Positions 8,993 through 17,871 of a stretch of DNA of 64,000 nucleotides are shown piece by piece. The translations under genes were made by a program, and so were the position numbers. Under the pieces are notes generated by a model. The model ran no database searches and was not told the origin of the DNA. It was given only the letters and a program-made list of their open reading frames with translations. Positions within the stretch are counted from its first letter, which is position 1, and every line of letters starts with the position of its first letter. Source of the stretch: Pseudomonas sp. 30_B (GTDB lineage: Bacteria > Pseudomonadota > Gammaproteobacteria > Pseudomonadales > Pseudomonadaceae); NCBI RefSeq assembly GCF_017491605.1, contig NZ_JAFGYY010000002.1, positions 124,001 through 188,000 on the forward strand. Direction: 5' to 3'.

Positions 8993-10954
8993 ATGAACAG
9001 TCGGATGGGGGGACGTTCGTCCATTTTCTGGGCGCCCCGGCGTGCAGGCGCGCTGATGGGACTCTTGCCGCTGCTGGTCGCAGGCTCGGCTCAGGCGCTG
9101 GAGTTCAAGCTGGCGGACAACGAGGTCACCGGTTCCCTGGACAGCACCCTGTCCTATGGCGCGATGTGGCGCGTGCAGGGGCGCGACAAGAGCAACATCT
9201 CGGACATCAACGCCGACGACGGCAACCGCAACTTCGATACCGGGTTGGTCTCCCAGGTGTTCAAGCTCACTTCGGACCTCTCGGCCAAGTATCAGAACTA
9301 CGGCCTGTTCATGCGTGGCACCGCGTACTACGACACGCAGATCATGGACAAGCGCAACGACTACTACGACACCACCGATGGCGTGGTGCGGCCCAGCCAG
9401 TCGTATCCCCAGGACGATCACTTCACCGAAGACACGCGGCACATCGCCGGGCGCAAGGCCGAGTTGCTGGATGCCTACCTCTCCGGCAGCTGGGATGTCG
9501 CCGATCACCCGCTCACCGGCCGCGTCGGCCGCCAGGTGCTGAACTGGGGGGAGGGCGTGTTCTACCGGGGCGGGGTGAATACCATCAACCCGGTGGATGC
9601 CGCGCGCTTCCACCTGCCGGGCTCGGAACTCAAGGAAGTGCTGGTGCCGACCGAGGCGCTGAGTCTCAACTTCGGCCTGACCGAGGACCTGTCCATGGAG
9701 ACCTTCTACCAGTGGAAGTGGAAGGAAACCCGTCTGGACTCGGTGGGCACCTACTTCTCCGACACCGACCTGTTCAGCGACGGCGGCAATACCGCCTATA
9801 CCACCGAGGACAACCCTCAGATCAAGGAGCTGCTGGCCGGCTACCCGACCGTGGCTTCCCTCGGCCTGCTGGGCAACGGCCCGCACGGCCCGAACGCCTT
9901 CCTCGACCCGAACACCGGTACCTTCAAGGTCGCCAACGTCGGCAAGGATATCGATGCCCGTGACGACGGCCAGTTCGGCGTGGCCTTCCGCTATATCGCC
10001 GAGGAACTGAACTCCACCGAGTTCGGCTTCTACTTCGTCAACTACCACTCCAAGGAGCCGCAGATCGCCGTCGACCTGCGCGACTACCAGGGCGTAGACG
10101 TGGCGGCGCTGAACTCGCTGCTCGGGCCGCTGGGGCTGGGCGAGGCGGTGCCGGGGCTGTCGACCCTAGACATGGCCAGCAATGCTGAAGCCCGTCGCGA
10201 CTATGTGGAAGACATCCGCATGTATGGCTTCAGCTTCAATACCACTCTGGGCGATGCCTCGGTGTCCGGCGAGATTGCCTACCGGCCGAACATGCCGATC
10301 AGCATCTCCGCCACCGATGACCTGCTCGGCGACCTGTTGACCCAGGGTGTGCTCGGCAAGACCAACCTGTACGACGACAGCGTCCCGGCCAGCCAGGCCT
10401 GTGCACCGGTGGCCGGCAAACAGCTGTGCCGGGGCGAGCTGTTCGAGAACTACGAGCGCGCCGAGACCTACAACATCTCGCTGTCGACCATCTACAACTT
10501 CGGCCCGCACCTGTCCTTCGACTCCATGACCGGCGTCGCCGAGGTGGCCTCCGAGCACATCCGTGGTAGCAGCCTGAAATACACCGCCTGGGACGGCAGC
10601 GAGCGCAAGTTCGTCGGCGCCCAGGACAAGGCGTACGTCGGCGGCGCCGACGACGACGTGCAGATCGATCGCGACAGCTACGGCTACACCCTGCTGCTCA
10701 CCGGCAGCTGGAACGATGTCTACGCTGGGGTGAAGCTCGCGCCCTACGTCGTCTACCAGGAGGACTTCAGCGGCAACTCCGACCGTACCGGCAACTTCAT
10801 CGAGGGGCGCAAGGCCTACACCCTGGGTATCGACGCCAGCTACCTGAACACCTTCGAGGTCGGCACCCAGTACACCAGCTACTACGGCGCCGGCTCCAGC
10901 AACTCCATGCGCGACCGGGACAACGTCTCGGTCACCGCGAAATACTCGTTCTGA
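8993..10954 (+). CDS. DUF1302 family outer-membrane protein
   Basis: 653 residues with an N-terminal signal sequence (hydrophobic GALMGLLPLLVAGSAQA, cleavage after AQA) and a beta-rich body ending in an aromatic residue (YSF), the usual end of an outer-membrane barrel. The ATG at 8993 is chosen because AAGGAGGT ends 10 bases before it; the ATG at 8984 is too close to that site and a TTG at 8966 lies in front of it. DUF1302 proteins occur almost always beside DUF1329 proteins, as here, and are found near catabolic operons for hydrophobic substrates such as steroids, terpenoids and phenols. A role in uptake or export of a hydrophobic compound is an inference. Confidence 0.85.
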   Translation: MNSRMGGRSSIFWAPRRAGALMGLLPLLVAGSAQALEFKLADNEVTGSLDSTLSYGAMWRVQGRDKSNISDINADDGNRNFDTGLVSQVFKLTSDLSAKYQNYGLFMRGTAYYDTQIMDKRNDYYDTTDGVVRPSQSYPQDDHFTEDTRHIAGRKAELLDAYLSGSWDVADHPLTGRVGRQVLNWGEGVFYRGGVNTINPVDAARFHLPGSELKEVLVPTEALSLNFGLTEDLSMETFYQWKWKETRLDSVGTYFSDTDLFSDGGNTAYTTEDNPQIKELLAGYPTVASLGLLGNGPHGPNAFLDPNTGTFKVANVGKDIDARDDGQFGVAFRYIAEELNSTEFGFYFVNYHSKEPQIAVDLRDYQGVDVAALNSLLGPLGLGEAVPGLSTLDMASNAEARRDYVEDIRMYGFSFNTTLGDASVSGEIAYRPNMPISISATDDLLGDLLTQGVLGKTNLYDDSVPASQACAPVAGKQLCRGELFENYERAETYNISLSTIYNFGPHLSFDSMTGVAEVASEHIRGSSLKYTAWDGSERKFVGAQDKAYVGGADDDVQIDRDSYGYTLLLTGSWNDVYAGVKLAPYVVYQEDFSGNSDRTGNFIEGRKAYTLGIDASYLNTFEVGTQYTSYYGAGSSNSMRDRDNVSVTAKYSF

Positions 10955-10967
10955 TCCGGAGAGAACC

Positions 10968-12338
10968 ATGTACAAGAAGAGTTCCCTGATCGTCCTTGCG
11001 ACCCTGGCGGCACTGGCCGTGACCGACGCCCGCGCGGCGGTTTCGGCTGACCAGGCGGCCAAACTCAAGAGCAGCCTGACCCCGATGGGTGCGGAGAAGG
11101 CCGGCAACGCCGCCGGCACCATCCCGGCCTGGACGGGAGGACTGACTTCGGCACCGGCCGGCTACAAGGGGCCGGGCGCGCACCATGTCGATCCCTTCGC
11201 CGGGGAGAAGCCGCAGTTCGTCATTACCAAGGCCAACCTCGACCAGTACAAGGCCAACCTGACGGCGGGGCAGATCGCGCTGTTCAATGCCTACCCGGAC
11301 AGCTTCCAGATGCCGGTCTACGCCACCCACCGTACGGGCTCCGCGCCGCAGTGGGTCTACGACAACATCTTCAGGAACGCCACCAGCGCCAAGCTGGTGG
11401 AGGGCGGCAACGGTTTCTCCGACGCATACGGCGGCGTACCTTTCCCCATCCCGCAGAACGGCGTGGAGGCGGTGTGGAACCACATCGCCCGCTACCGCGG
11501 CACCTATATCGTGCGGCGCTCGTCCCAGGCCGGTGTGCAGCGCAACGGCGCCTACTCGCTGGTGACCAGCCAGGACGAGGCGCTGTTCCGCTTCTACGAT
11601 CCCAAGGGCAGCTACGACAAGCTCGGCAACACGCTGTTCTACTACATGACCTTCACCACCGCGCCGGCGCGCCTGGCCGGCAACGGCGCGCTGGTGCAGG
11701 AGACCCTCGACCAGGTCAAGGAGCCGCGCCAGGCCTGGGGCTACAACCCTGGCCAGCGCCGCGTGCGCCGTGCTCCGACCCTGGCCTACGACACCCCCAT
11801 CGAAGACTCCGATGGCCTGCGCACTGCCGACGACACCGACATGTACAACGGCGCGCCGGACCGCTACGACTGGACGCTGGTGGGCAAGAAGGAAATCTAC
11901 ATTCCCTACAACAACTACCAGGTCACCAGCCCCGAGGTTAAGTACAAGGACCTGCTCACCCCCGGCCACGTCAATCCCAAGTACACCCGCTACGAGCTGC
12001 ACCGCGTCTGGGTGGTGGACGGCAAGCTGAAGCCCGGCGCGCGGCATATCTACTCGCGCCGCACCCTGTACCTCGACGAGGACAGCTGGGGCGCCGCCGT
12101 GGTGGACCAGTACGACGGCCGTGGCGAGCTGTGGCGCGTATCCCAGGCCTACCTGAAGAGCTTCTACGAGCAGCCGATGGTGTGGACGGCGCTGGACACC
12201 TTCCACGACCTCCAGGCCCATCGCTACAGCATCCAGTGGCTGGACAACGAAGAGCCCGGCACCGCCGACTTCAGCCAGGCGGCGCCGGACGATTCCAACT
12301 TCAGCCCCTCGGCATTGCGCCGCAAGGCCTCGCGCTGA
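10968..12338 (+). CDS. DUF1329 family periplasmic protein
   Basis: 456 residues with a signal peptide (cleavage near ARAAVS, residue 23). The mature protein matches the DUF1329 family, which has a LolA/LolB-like fold: an early Pro-Met-Gly-Ala-Glu-Lys motif, repeated Tyr/Trp-rich strands, and a C-terminal part rich in HDLQAHRY-type motifs. The start lies 13 bp after the DUF1302 stop with GGAGAG as ribosome site, so the pair forms one operon. In other Pseudomonas operons the two are joined by an RND-type transporter and a BNR-repeat protein; neither is present here. The product probably works with the DUF1302 barrel in moving a lipophilic molecule across the periplasm (inference). Confidence 0.85.
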   Translation: MYKKSSLIVLATLAALAVTDARAAVSADQAAKLKSSLTPMGAEKAGNAAGTIPAWTGGLTSAPAGYKGPGAHHVDPFAGEKPQFVITKANLDQYKANLTAGQIALFNAYPDSFQMPVYATHRTGSAPQWVYDNIFRNATSAKLVEGGNGFSDAYGGVPFPIPQNGVEAVWNHIARYRGTYIVRRSSQAGVQRNGAYSLVTSQDEALFRFYDPKGSYDKLGNTLFYYMTFTTAPARLAGNGALVQETLDQVKEPRQAWGYNPGQRRVRRAPTLAYDTPIEDSDGLRTADDTDMYNGAPDRYDWTLVGKKEIYIPYNNYQVTSPEVKYKDLLTPGHVNPKYTRYELHRVWVVDGKLKPGARHIYSRRTLYLDEDSWGAAVVDQYDGRGELWRVSQAYLKSFYEQPMVWTALDTFHDLQAHRYSIQWLDNEEPGTADFSQAAPDDSNFSPSALRRKASR

Positions 12339-12350
12339 GAGCGGAAACGA

Positions 12351-12381
12351 CAAAGGCCCCGAAAGGGGCCTTTGGCTTTTT
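12351..12381 (+). terminator. Terminator of the DUF1302/DUF1329 operon
   Basis: A 10-bp perfect stem (12351-12360 with 12365-12374) with a GAAA tetraloop is followed by GGC and five T. Confidence 0.85.
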
Positions 12382-12422
12382 GCCGGGTGACTTTGCGTCT
12401 CGCACGGAACGCGCTTGCTTTT

Positions 12423-12504
12423 CGTAGGAGCGAGCTTGCTCGCGAATCTGTTTAGCACCTGACCCTGTCGGTGGAGTGCCTTCGCGAGCAAGCTCGCTCC
12501 TACG
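12423..12504. repeat. REP inverted pair
   Basis: Two facing copies of the GTAGGAGCGAGCTTGCTCGC palindrome with a spacer of about 35 bases. It lies between the converging DUF1329 gene and queD. Confidence 0.85.
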
Positions 12505-12526
12505 CATTCGGCGTCGTGCCAGCAGT

Positions 12527-12883
12527 TCAGTCCCCGCGATACTCGCAACCGCTGGTGCAGGTCTCGTGCACGCGTACCTTGGACAGCTCCGGCAGCAGCG
12601 GCTTGAGCTGTTGCCAGATCCAGCGGCAGAGGTTTTCGCTGGTGGGGTTTTCCAGCCCCGGAATGTCGTTCAGGTAGTTGTGGTCGAGCTGGTCGTAGAT
12701 CGGCTTGAAGATCTGCTTGATCTCGGCGAAGTCGCGAATCCAGCCGGTATGCGGATCGACTTCACCCTCGATGTAGATGGCGGCCCGGAAGGAGTGGCCG
12801 TGCAGGCGACCGCACTGGTGCCCGGCGGGAACGTGGGGCAAGCGGTGGGCGGATTCGAAGGTGAATTCCTTGAACAGTTCCAA
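12527..12883 (-). CDS. queD: 6-carboxy-5,6,7,8-tetrahydropterin synthase QueD
   Basis: 118 residues, the normal length. Zinc ligands His13, His28 and His30 (SAHRL, RLHGHSF) and the catalytic Cys24 (HQCGRLHGH) are in place, as is the C-terminal ETCTSGCEY motif. QueD converts 7,8-dihydroneopterin triphosphate to 6-carboxytetrahydropterin in the queuosine and preQ0 pathway that modifies tRNA wobble guanosine. No other queuosine gene is adjacent. In PAO1 the homologue (PA2666) also flanks fhpR. A GC-rich hairpin at about 12906-12927 lies between queD and fhpR on the same strand, without a T run on that strand. Confidence 0.92.
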   Translation of the reverse strand: MELFKEFTFESAHRLPHVPAGHQCGRLHGHSFRAAIYIEGEVDPHTGWIRDFAEIKQIFKPIYDQLDHNYLNDIPGLENPTSENLCRWIWQQLKPLLPELSKVRVHETCTSGCEYRGD

Positions 12884-12990
12884 AATTGCGTGCTCTATGA
12901 CGATCGCCGGCCCGGAGACGGGCCGGCCGGAAAATGGGCACTTAGTCTACCACCAACCCATGACCCAGGCCGGACGTTCCGGCCAATGGC

Positions 12991-14542
<1,552 letters not shown>

Positions 14543-14547
<5 letters not shown>

Positions 14548-14598
14548 TTTGACTTCTCTGTAGTCACTTTGACTCATAAATGTTCTGGTCATTATGAC
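14543..14598. promoter_or_regulatory. Three FhpR/NorR binding boxes (GT-N7-AC)
   Basis: Three 11-bp palindromic boxes match the NorR core: GTCATTTTGAC at 14543-14553, GTCACTTTGAC at 14563-14573 and GTCATTATGAC at 14588-14598. They share GTCA-N3-TGAC arms and begin 20 and 25 bases apart. Three tandem enhancer sites are also used by NorR in E. coli. They sit 43-98 bases upstream of the candidate sigma-54 promoter of fhp; the first overlaps the fhpR start codon. Confidence 0.85.
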
Positions 14599-14640
14599 CC
14601 ATTAATTTCCAAAGGTCCCGAAAATACTGGGCTGCAGGGT

Positions 14641-14657
14641 TGGCACGTTTTCTGAAA
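14641..14657 (+). promoter_or_regulatory. Candidate sigma-54 promoter of fhp
   Basis: TGGCACG at 14641-14647 is a perfect -24 element. The -12 position 12 bases on reads CTGAA instead of the consensus TTGCA: the G is kept, the following C is A. It lies about 60 bases before the fhp start and just downstream of three FhpR boxes, which fits activation by FhpR with RpoN. Confidence 0.6.
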
Positions 14658-14717
14658 TGCATCTGACAGAAAGCACAGGCAGACCACTCTCTAACTGGCC
14701 AACCCGAGGAGATACCG

Positions 14718-15899
14718 ATGCTGTCCACCGAACACCGTACCCTGGTCAAGGCCACCGTCCCGCTGCTGGAGACCGGCGGCGAGGCGCTGACCCAGCACTT
14801 CTACAAGATGATGCTGAGCGAATACCCGGAAGTACGTCCGCTGTTCAACCAGGCGCACCAGGCGTCCGGCGACCAGCCCCGCGCTCTGGCCAACGGTGTC
14901 CTGATGTACGCCCGCCACATCGACGAACTGGAGCAGCTCGGCCCGCTGGTGGCGAAGATCGTCAACAAGCATGCCGCCCTGCAGATCCTGCCGGAGCACT
15001 ACCCGATCGTCGGCAGCTGCCTGCTGCGGGCGATCCGCGAAGTCCTCGGCGAGGAAATCGCCACCCAGGCGGTGATCGATGCCTGGGCCGCGGCCTACGG
15101 CCAACTGGCCGACATCCTGATCGGCGCCGAGGAATCGGTGTACCAGCAGAACGCCGAGCAGCCCGGCGGCTGGCGTGGTGCGCGGCGCTTCCGCATTGCC
15201 CGCAAGGATGTCGAGAGCGAAGAGATCACCTCCTTCTACTTCCAGCCAGTGGACGGTGGCGCGCTGCTGGACTTCCAGCCCGGCCAGTACATTGGCTTGC
15301 GCCTGGAGCTGGATGGCGAGGAGCTGCGTCGCACCTATTCGCTCTCCGATGCGCCCAACGGCCGCGAGTACCGCATCAGCGTCAAGCGTGAGGCGGAAGG
15401 CAAGGTATCCAACCATCTGCACGACGAGATGAAGGTGGGCGACGAGATCGACCTGTTCCCGCCGGCCGGCGACTTCTTCCTGCGCGACGGCCAGAAGCCG
15501 CTGGCGCTGATCACCGCCGGCGTGGGCATTACCCCGGCCCTGGCGATGCTCAAGCAGGCCCTGGACGCTGGACGCGAGGTGCACTTCATCCACTGCGCCC
15601 GTCATGGCGGCGTGCATGCCTTCCGCGACTGGATCGAAGCGCAGTCCGAGGCCCATCCGCACCTGCTGCATTACTTCTGCTACAGCGAACCGCGCGAGCA
15701 GGACGAGGCACATGCCGAGGGCTTTCTCAGTCGCGACCTGCTGGGCCAGTGGCTGCCGGCCAACCGCGACCTGGACGCCTATTTCCTCGGGCCCAAGCCC
15801 TTCATGGCCCAGGTGAAGCGCCATCTGCGCGAGCTCGGCGTGCCCGAGCAACAGACTCACTACGAGTTCTTCGGCCCGGCCAGCGTGCTGGAGGCCTGA
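14718..15899 (+). CDS. fhp: Flavohaemoglobin nitric oxide dioxygenase
   Basis: 393 residues, the normal flavohaemoglobin length. Globin domain 1-140 with proximal haem His85 (NKHAALQI), distal Tyr29 and Gln53. FAD-binding domain about 150-255 with RTYS at 205-208, and NAD(P)-binding domain with GVGITP at 268-273 and the C-terminal YEFFGP. The enzyme oxidises NO with O2 to nitrate using NAD(P)H, in the cytosol. GAGGAG precedes the ATG. The upstream region has three NorR-type boxes and a sigma-54 element, so NO-induced expression through FhpR is expected. The gene is followed by ppyR and nnrS on the same strand after a hairpin at about 15911-15930. Confidence 0.95.
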   Translation: MLSTEHRTLVKATVPLLETGGEALTQHFYKMMLSEYPEVRPLFNQAHQASGDQPRALANGVLMYARHIDELEQLGPLVAKIVNKHAALQILPEHYPIVGSCLLRAIREVLGEEIATQAVIDAWAAAYGQLADILIGAEESVYQQNAEQPGGWRGARRFRIARKDVESEEITSFYFQPVDGGALLDFQPGQYIGLRLELDGEELRRTYSLSDAPNGREYRISVKREAEGKVSNHLHDEMKVGDEIDLFPPAGDFFLRDGQKPLALITAGVGITPALAMLKQALDAGREVHFIHCARHGGVHAFRDWIEAQSEAHPHLLHYFCYSEPREQDEAHAEGFLSRDLLGQWLPANRDLDAYFLGPKPFMAQVKRHLRELGVPEQQTHYEFFGPASVLEA

Positions 15900-15950
15900 A
15901 GCTGAAATACCCGGCCCGCTCGCGGGCCGGTCCAATCGAGGAGGTGTGTG

Positions 15951-16208
15951 ATGGACGGTCTTTTCGCTTGCCCCAGACGGAACCTGGTGATGTCGTCGAG
16001 TCTGCTCGGCAGTGGGGTCGCGCTGTTTCTGGTGGGCATTACCGGAGCCTACGTCGTCGACGCCGGCCTGTCGCTGCCGGCGATAGTCGCGTCCCACGCG
16101 CTCACCATCCTCGGTCCTACATCGCTGAAGCTGGGTTATGTGCTGCGGCTCATTGCCCAGCATCAGATGCGCAAGGAAGGTTGGGAGGCATGCTGTGTTG
16201 CTGGTTGA
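15951..16208 (+). CDS. ppyR: Small membrane protein PpyR (psl and pyoverdine operon regulator)
   Basis: 85-residue protein with two hydrophobic segments (about 15-35 and 44-65) joined by a short loop, predicted in the inner membrane. The ATG at 15951 has GAGGAGGT 5 bases upstream; a GTG one codon earlier is less likely. By position between fhp and nnrS it corresponds to PA2663 of PAO1, reported to raise psl expression and biofilm formation. It has no DNA-binding motif, so any regulatory effect must be indirect. Its end overlaps the start of nnrS by 14 bases, which implies translational coupling. The name rests on context and size more than on motifs. Confidence 0.7.
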   Translation: MDGLFACPRRNLVMSSSLLGSGVALFLVGITGAYVVDAGLSLPAIVASHALTILGPTSLKLGYVLRLIAQHQMRKEGWEACCVAG

Positions 16209-17385
16209 TCGCAAAGCTCTGTTGACCATCGCGCCGTTGTGGCGCCTGGGCTTCCGCCCATTCTTCCTCGGCGGCGCACTGTTCGCGCTGATCGGCATCG
16301 CCGCCTGGGCGGCGGTGCTGCTCGGCCTGTTGCCGGCCTGGGAACCGCTGGGCGGCTGGCTGGCCTGGCACCGTCATGAAATGCTCTTCGGCTTCGCCAG
16401 CGCCATCATTGCCGGCTTCCTGTTGACCGCCGTGCAGACCTGGACCGGCCGGCCCGGCGTCAGCGGGCGTCCGCTGATGATCCTGTCCTGCCTCTGGCTG
16501 GCGGCACGTCTCGCCTGGCTCGGCGGTGCGCCGCCGTGGCTGGTTACCCCGCTGGAACTGGCCTTCCTGCCGGCGCTGGCGTTCTTCGTCGGACGCAGCC
16601 TGTGGCAGGTGAAGCAGGTGCGCAACTACCCGGTGATTGCGGTGCTGACGCTGCTCACCCTGGCCGACGCGCAGGTGATGCTGGGCCTCTGGAGCGGCAA
16701 CGAGAACTGGCAGCGCGGTGGGGTACTGGCCGCGCTCTGGCTGGTGGCGGCCCTGATGGGGTTGATCGGCGGGCGGGTCATTCCCTTCTTCACCCAGCGT
16801 GGCCTGGGGCGCACCACGCAGGTGCCGGCCTGGCCGTGGCTGGACAATGTGCTGCTGGCGGGCACGATGCTGGTGGCCGTGCTGACGGCGACTGGCTTTG
16901 GTCTCGCGCCGCAGCCGTTGGTGGGAGCGCTGTTCGCGGTACTTGCGCTGGGCCACCTGATCCGCCTGTGGCGCTGGCGCGACAAGGGCATCTGGGGCCT
17001 ACCGCTGCTGTGGTCGCTGCACCTGGCCTATCTGTGGATGCTGCTGGCCCCGGCGGGGATGGCGGCGTGGAATTTCGGCGTGCCGGTCTCCGTCAGCCTG
17101 CCGCTTCACGCGTTGACGGTCGGTGGAGTGGGTGGCCTGATCCTGGCGATGATCGCCCGTGTCAGCCTCGGCCACACGGGCCGCCCCTTGCAGCCGCCGA
17201 AGGCCATGGCCTGGGCGTTCGCGCTACTGAACTTGGGTGTGCTGTGCCGGGTGCTGCTGGTGGTCTGGCTGCCGATGCAGGGCCTGAGCCTGGCGGCCGC
17301 CTGCTGGGTGGCAGCCTTCCTGCTGTTCGCCTGGCATTACGGGCCGATGTTCTGGCAGCCGCGGGTGGATGGGCAGCCGGGGTGA
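16195..17385 (+). CDS. nnrS: NnrS family membrane protein, nitric-oxide tolerance
   Basis: 396 residues with about twelve transmembrane segments. LWRLGFRPFFLGGALFALI near the N-terminus and WHRHEMLFGF after it are NnrS signatures; the histidines are thought to bind haem and copper. NnrS proteins protect cells from NO and nitrosative stress and prevent dinitrosyl-iron damage. A GTG start at 16195 is chosen: GGGAGG lies 6 bases upstream and it overlaps ppyR by 14 bases. The only earlier in-frame starts lie deep in ppyR. Grouping with fhpR and fhp supports a joint NO-defence role. Confidence 0.9.
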   Translation: MLLVDRKALLTIAPLWRLGFRPFFLGGALFALIGIAAWAAVLLGLLPAWEPLGGWLAWHRHEMLFGFASAIIAGFLLTAVQTWTGRPGVSGRPLMILSCLWLAARLAWLGGAPPWLVTPLELAFLPALAFFVGRSLWQVKQVRNYPVIAVLTLLTLADAQVMLGLWSGNENWQRGGVLAALWLVAALMGLIGGRVIPFFTQRGLGRTTQVPAWPWLDNVLLAGTMLVAVLTATGFGLAPQPLVGALFAVLALGHLIRLWRWRDKGIWGLPLLWSLHLAYLWMLLAPAGMAAWNFGVPVSVSLPLHALTVGGVGGLILAMIARVSLGHTGRPLQPPKAMAWAFALLNLGVLCRVLLVVWLPMQGLSLAAACWVAAFLLFAWHYGPMFWQPRVDGQPG

Positions 17386-17394
17386 GTTGCCCCC

Positions 17395-17418
17395 GTAGGA
17401 GCGGACTCCGTCCGCGAT
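17395..17418. repeat. Single REP variant
   Basis: One copy of a REP variant with core GCGGACTCCGTCCGC instead of GCGAGCTTGCTCGC. The same variant occurs at 21736 and, reversed, at 21890-21914. Confidence 0.7.
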
Positions 17419-17435
17419 GCTTCTGCTCTAGGTAG

Positions 17436-17462
17436 GGCGAATAACGCGCAGCGTTATCCGCC
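17436..17462. repeat. Intergenic palindrome
   Basis: A 12-bp inverted repeat (GGCGAATAACGC with GCGTTATCCGCC, one mismatch) around a GCA loop, of a kind scattered in Pseudomonas intergenic DNA. It lies between the converging nnrS and DUF5329 genes and has no T run. Confidence 0.6.
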
Positions 17463-17472
17463 GTGATGGAGT

Positions 17473-17838
17473 TCACTGCCCCTGACGCAGGCGCTTGAGC
17501 TCGGTGTTCAACCAGGTAGAGGTGTCCTGCGTACCGCCTGGGCAACTGACCTGGTAGGGCTTGCCGCTCATGCTGCTCTTGCTGGCGGCGCGCTCGATGA
17601 AGTCTTCGGCGCTGCTCACCAGGTCCTTGTTCTCCAGGTAGTCGAGCTTCTTCTGCAGATGCGCGCGGGCCTCGTTGCCCGGGTACTCGCTGCCGTTGCG
17701 GATGAAGCGGCAATCACTGTGCTCGACAAAGTCCAGCAGTTGGGTGATTTCCCGTTGCGCCTTGGCATCGAGGGCCGCGTGCGCGCCCGTGCAGGCCAGC
17801 AGGAACGCGGCGAAAAGGAGTGAAGCTGGACGGCGCAT
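17473..17838 (-). CDS. Secreted DUF5329 family protein
   Basis: 121 residues with a signal peptide (LLFAAFLLACTGAHA, cleavage near residue 21). The mature domain carries the DUF5329 pattern: a Cys-Arg-Phe-Ile-Arg-Asn-Gly core at about 43-49, a KLDYL helix, and AEDFIERAASKSSMSG followed by a second cysteine in VSCPGG. The two cysteines could form a disulphide. It is probably periplasmic and of unknown function. The gene is 33 bp downstream of the patatin-like gene on the same strand, so they may share a transcript. Confidence 0.75.
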   Translation of the reverse strand: MRRPASLLFAAFLLACTGAHAALDAKAQREITQLLDFVEHSDCRFIRNGSEYPGNEARAHLQKKLDYLENKDLVSSAEDFIERAASKSSMSGKPYQVSCPGGTQDTSTWLNTELKRLRQGQ

Positions 17839-17871
17839 GGCAGGTCCCTGTCGAGTAAGTAATCGCGTCGA

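Noticed and set aside
8569..9024. 151-codon minus-strand frame upstream of the DUF1302 gene
   Set aside because: It overlaps the DUF1302 start and ribosome site and resembles no protein; the region is better read as a regulatory leader.
12906..12927. Terminator after fhpR
   Set aside because: The hairpin GCCGGCCC/GGGCCGGC is strong, but no T run follows it on the minus strand.
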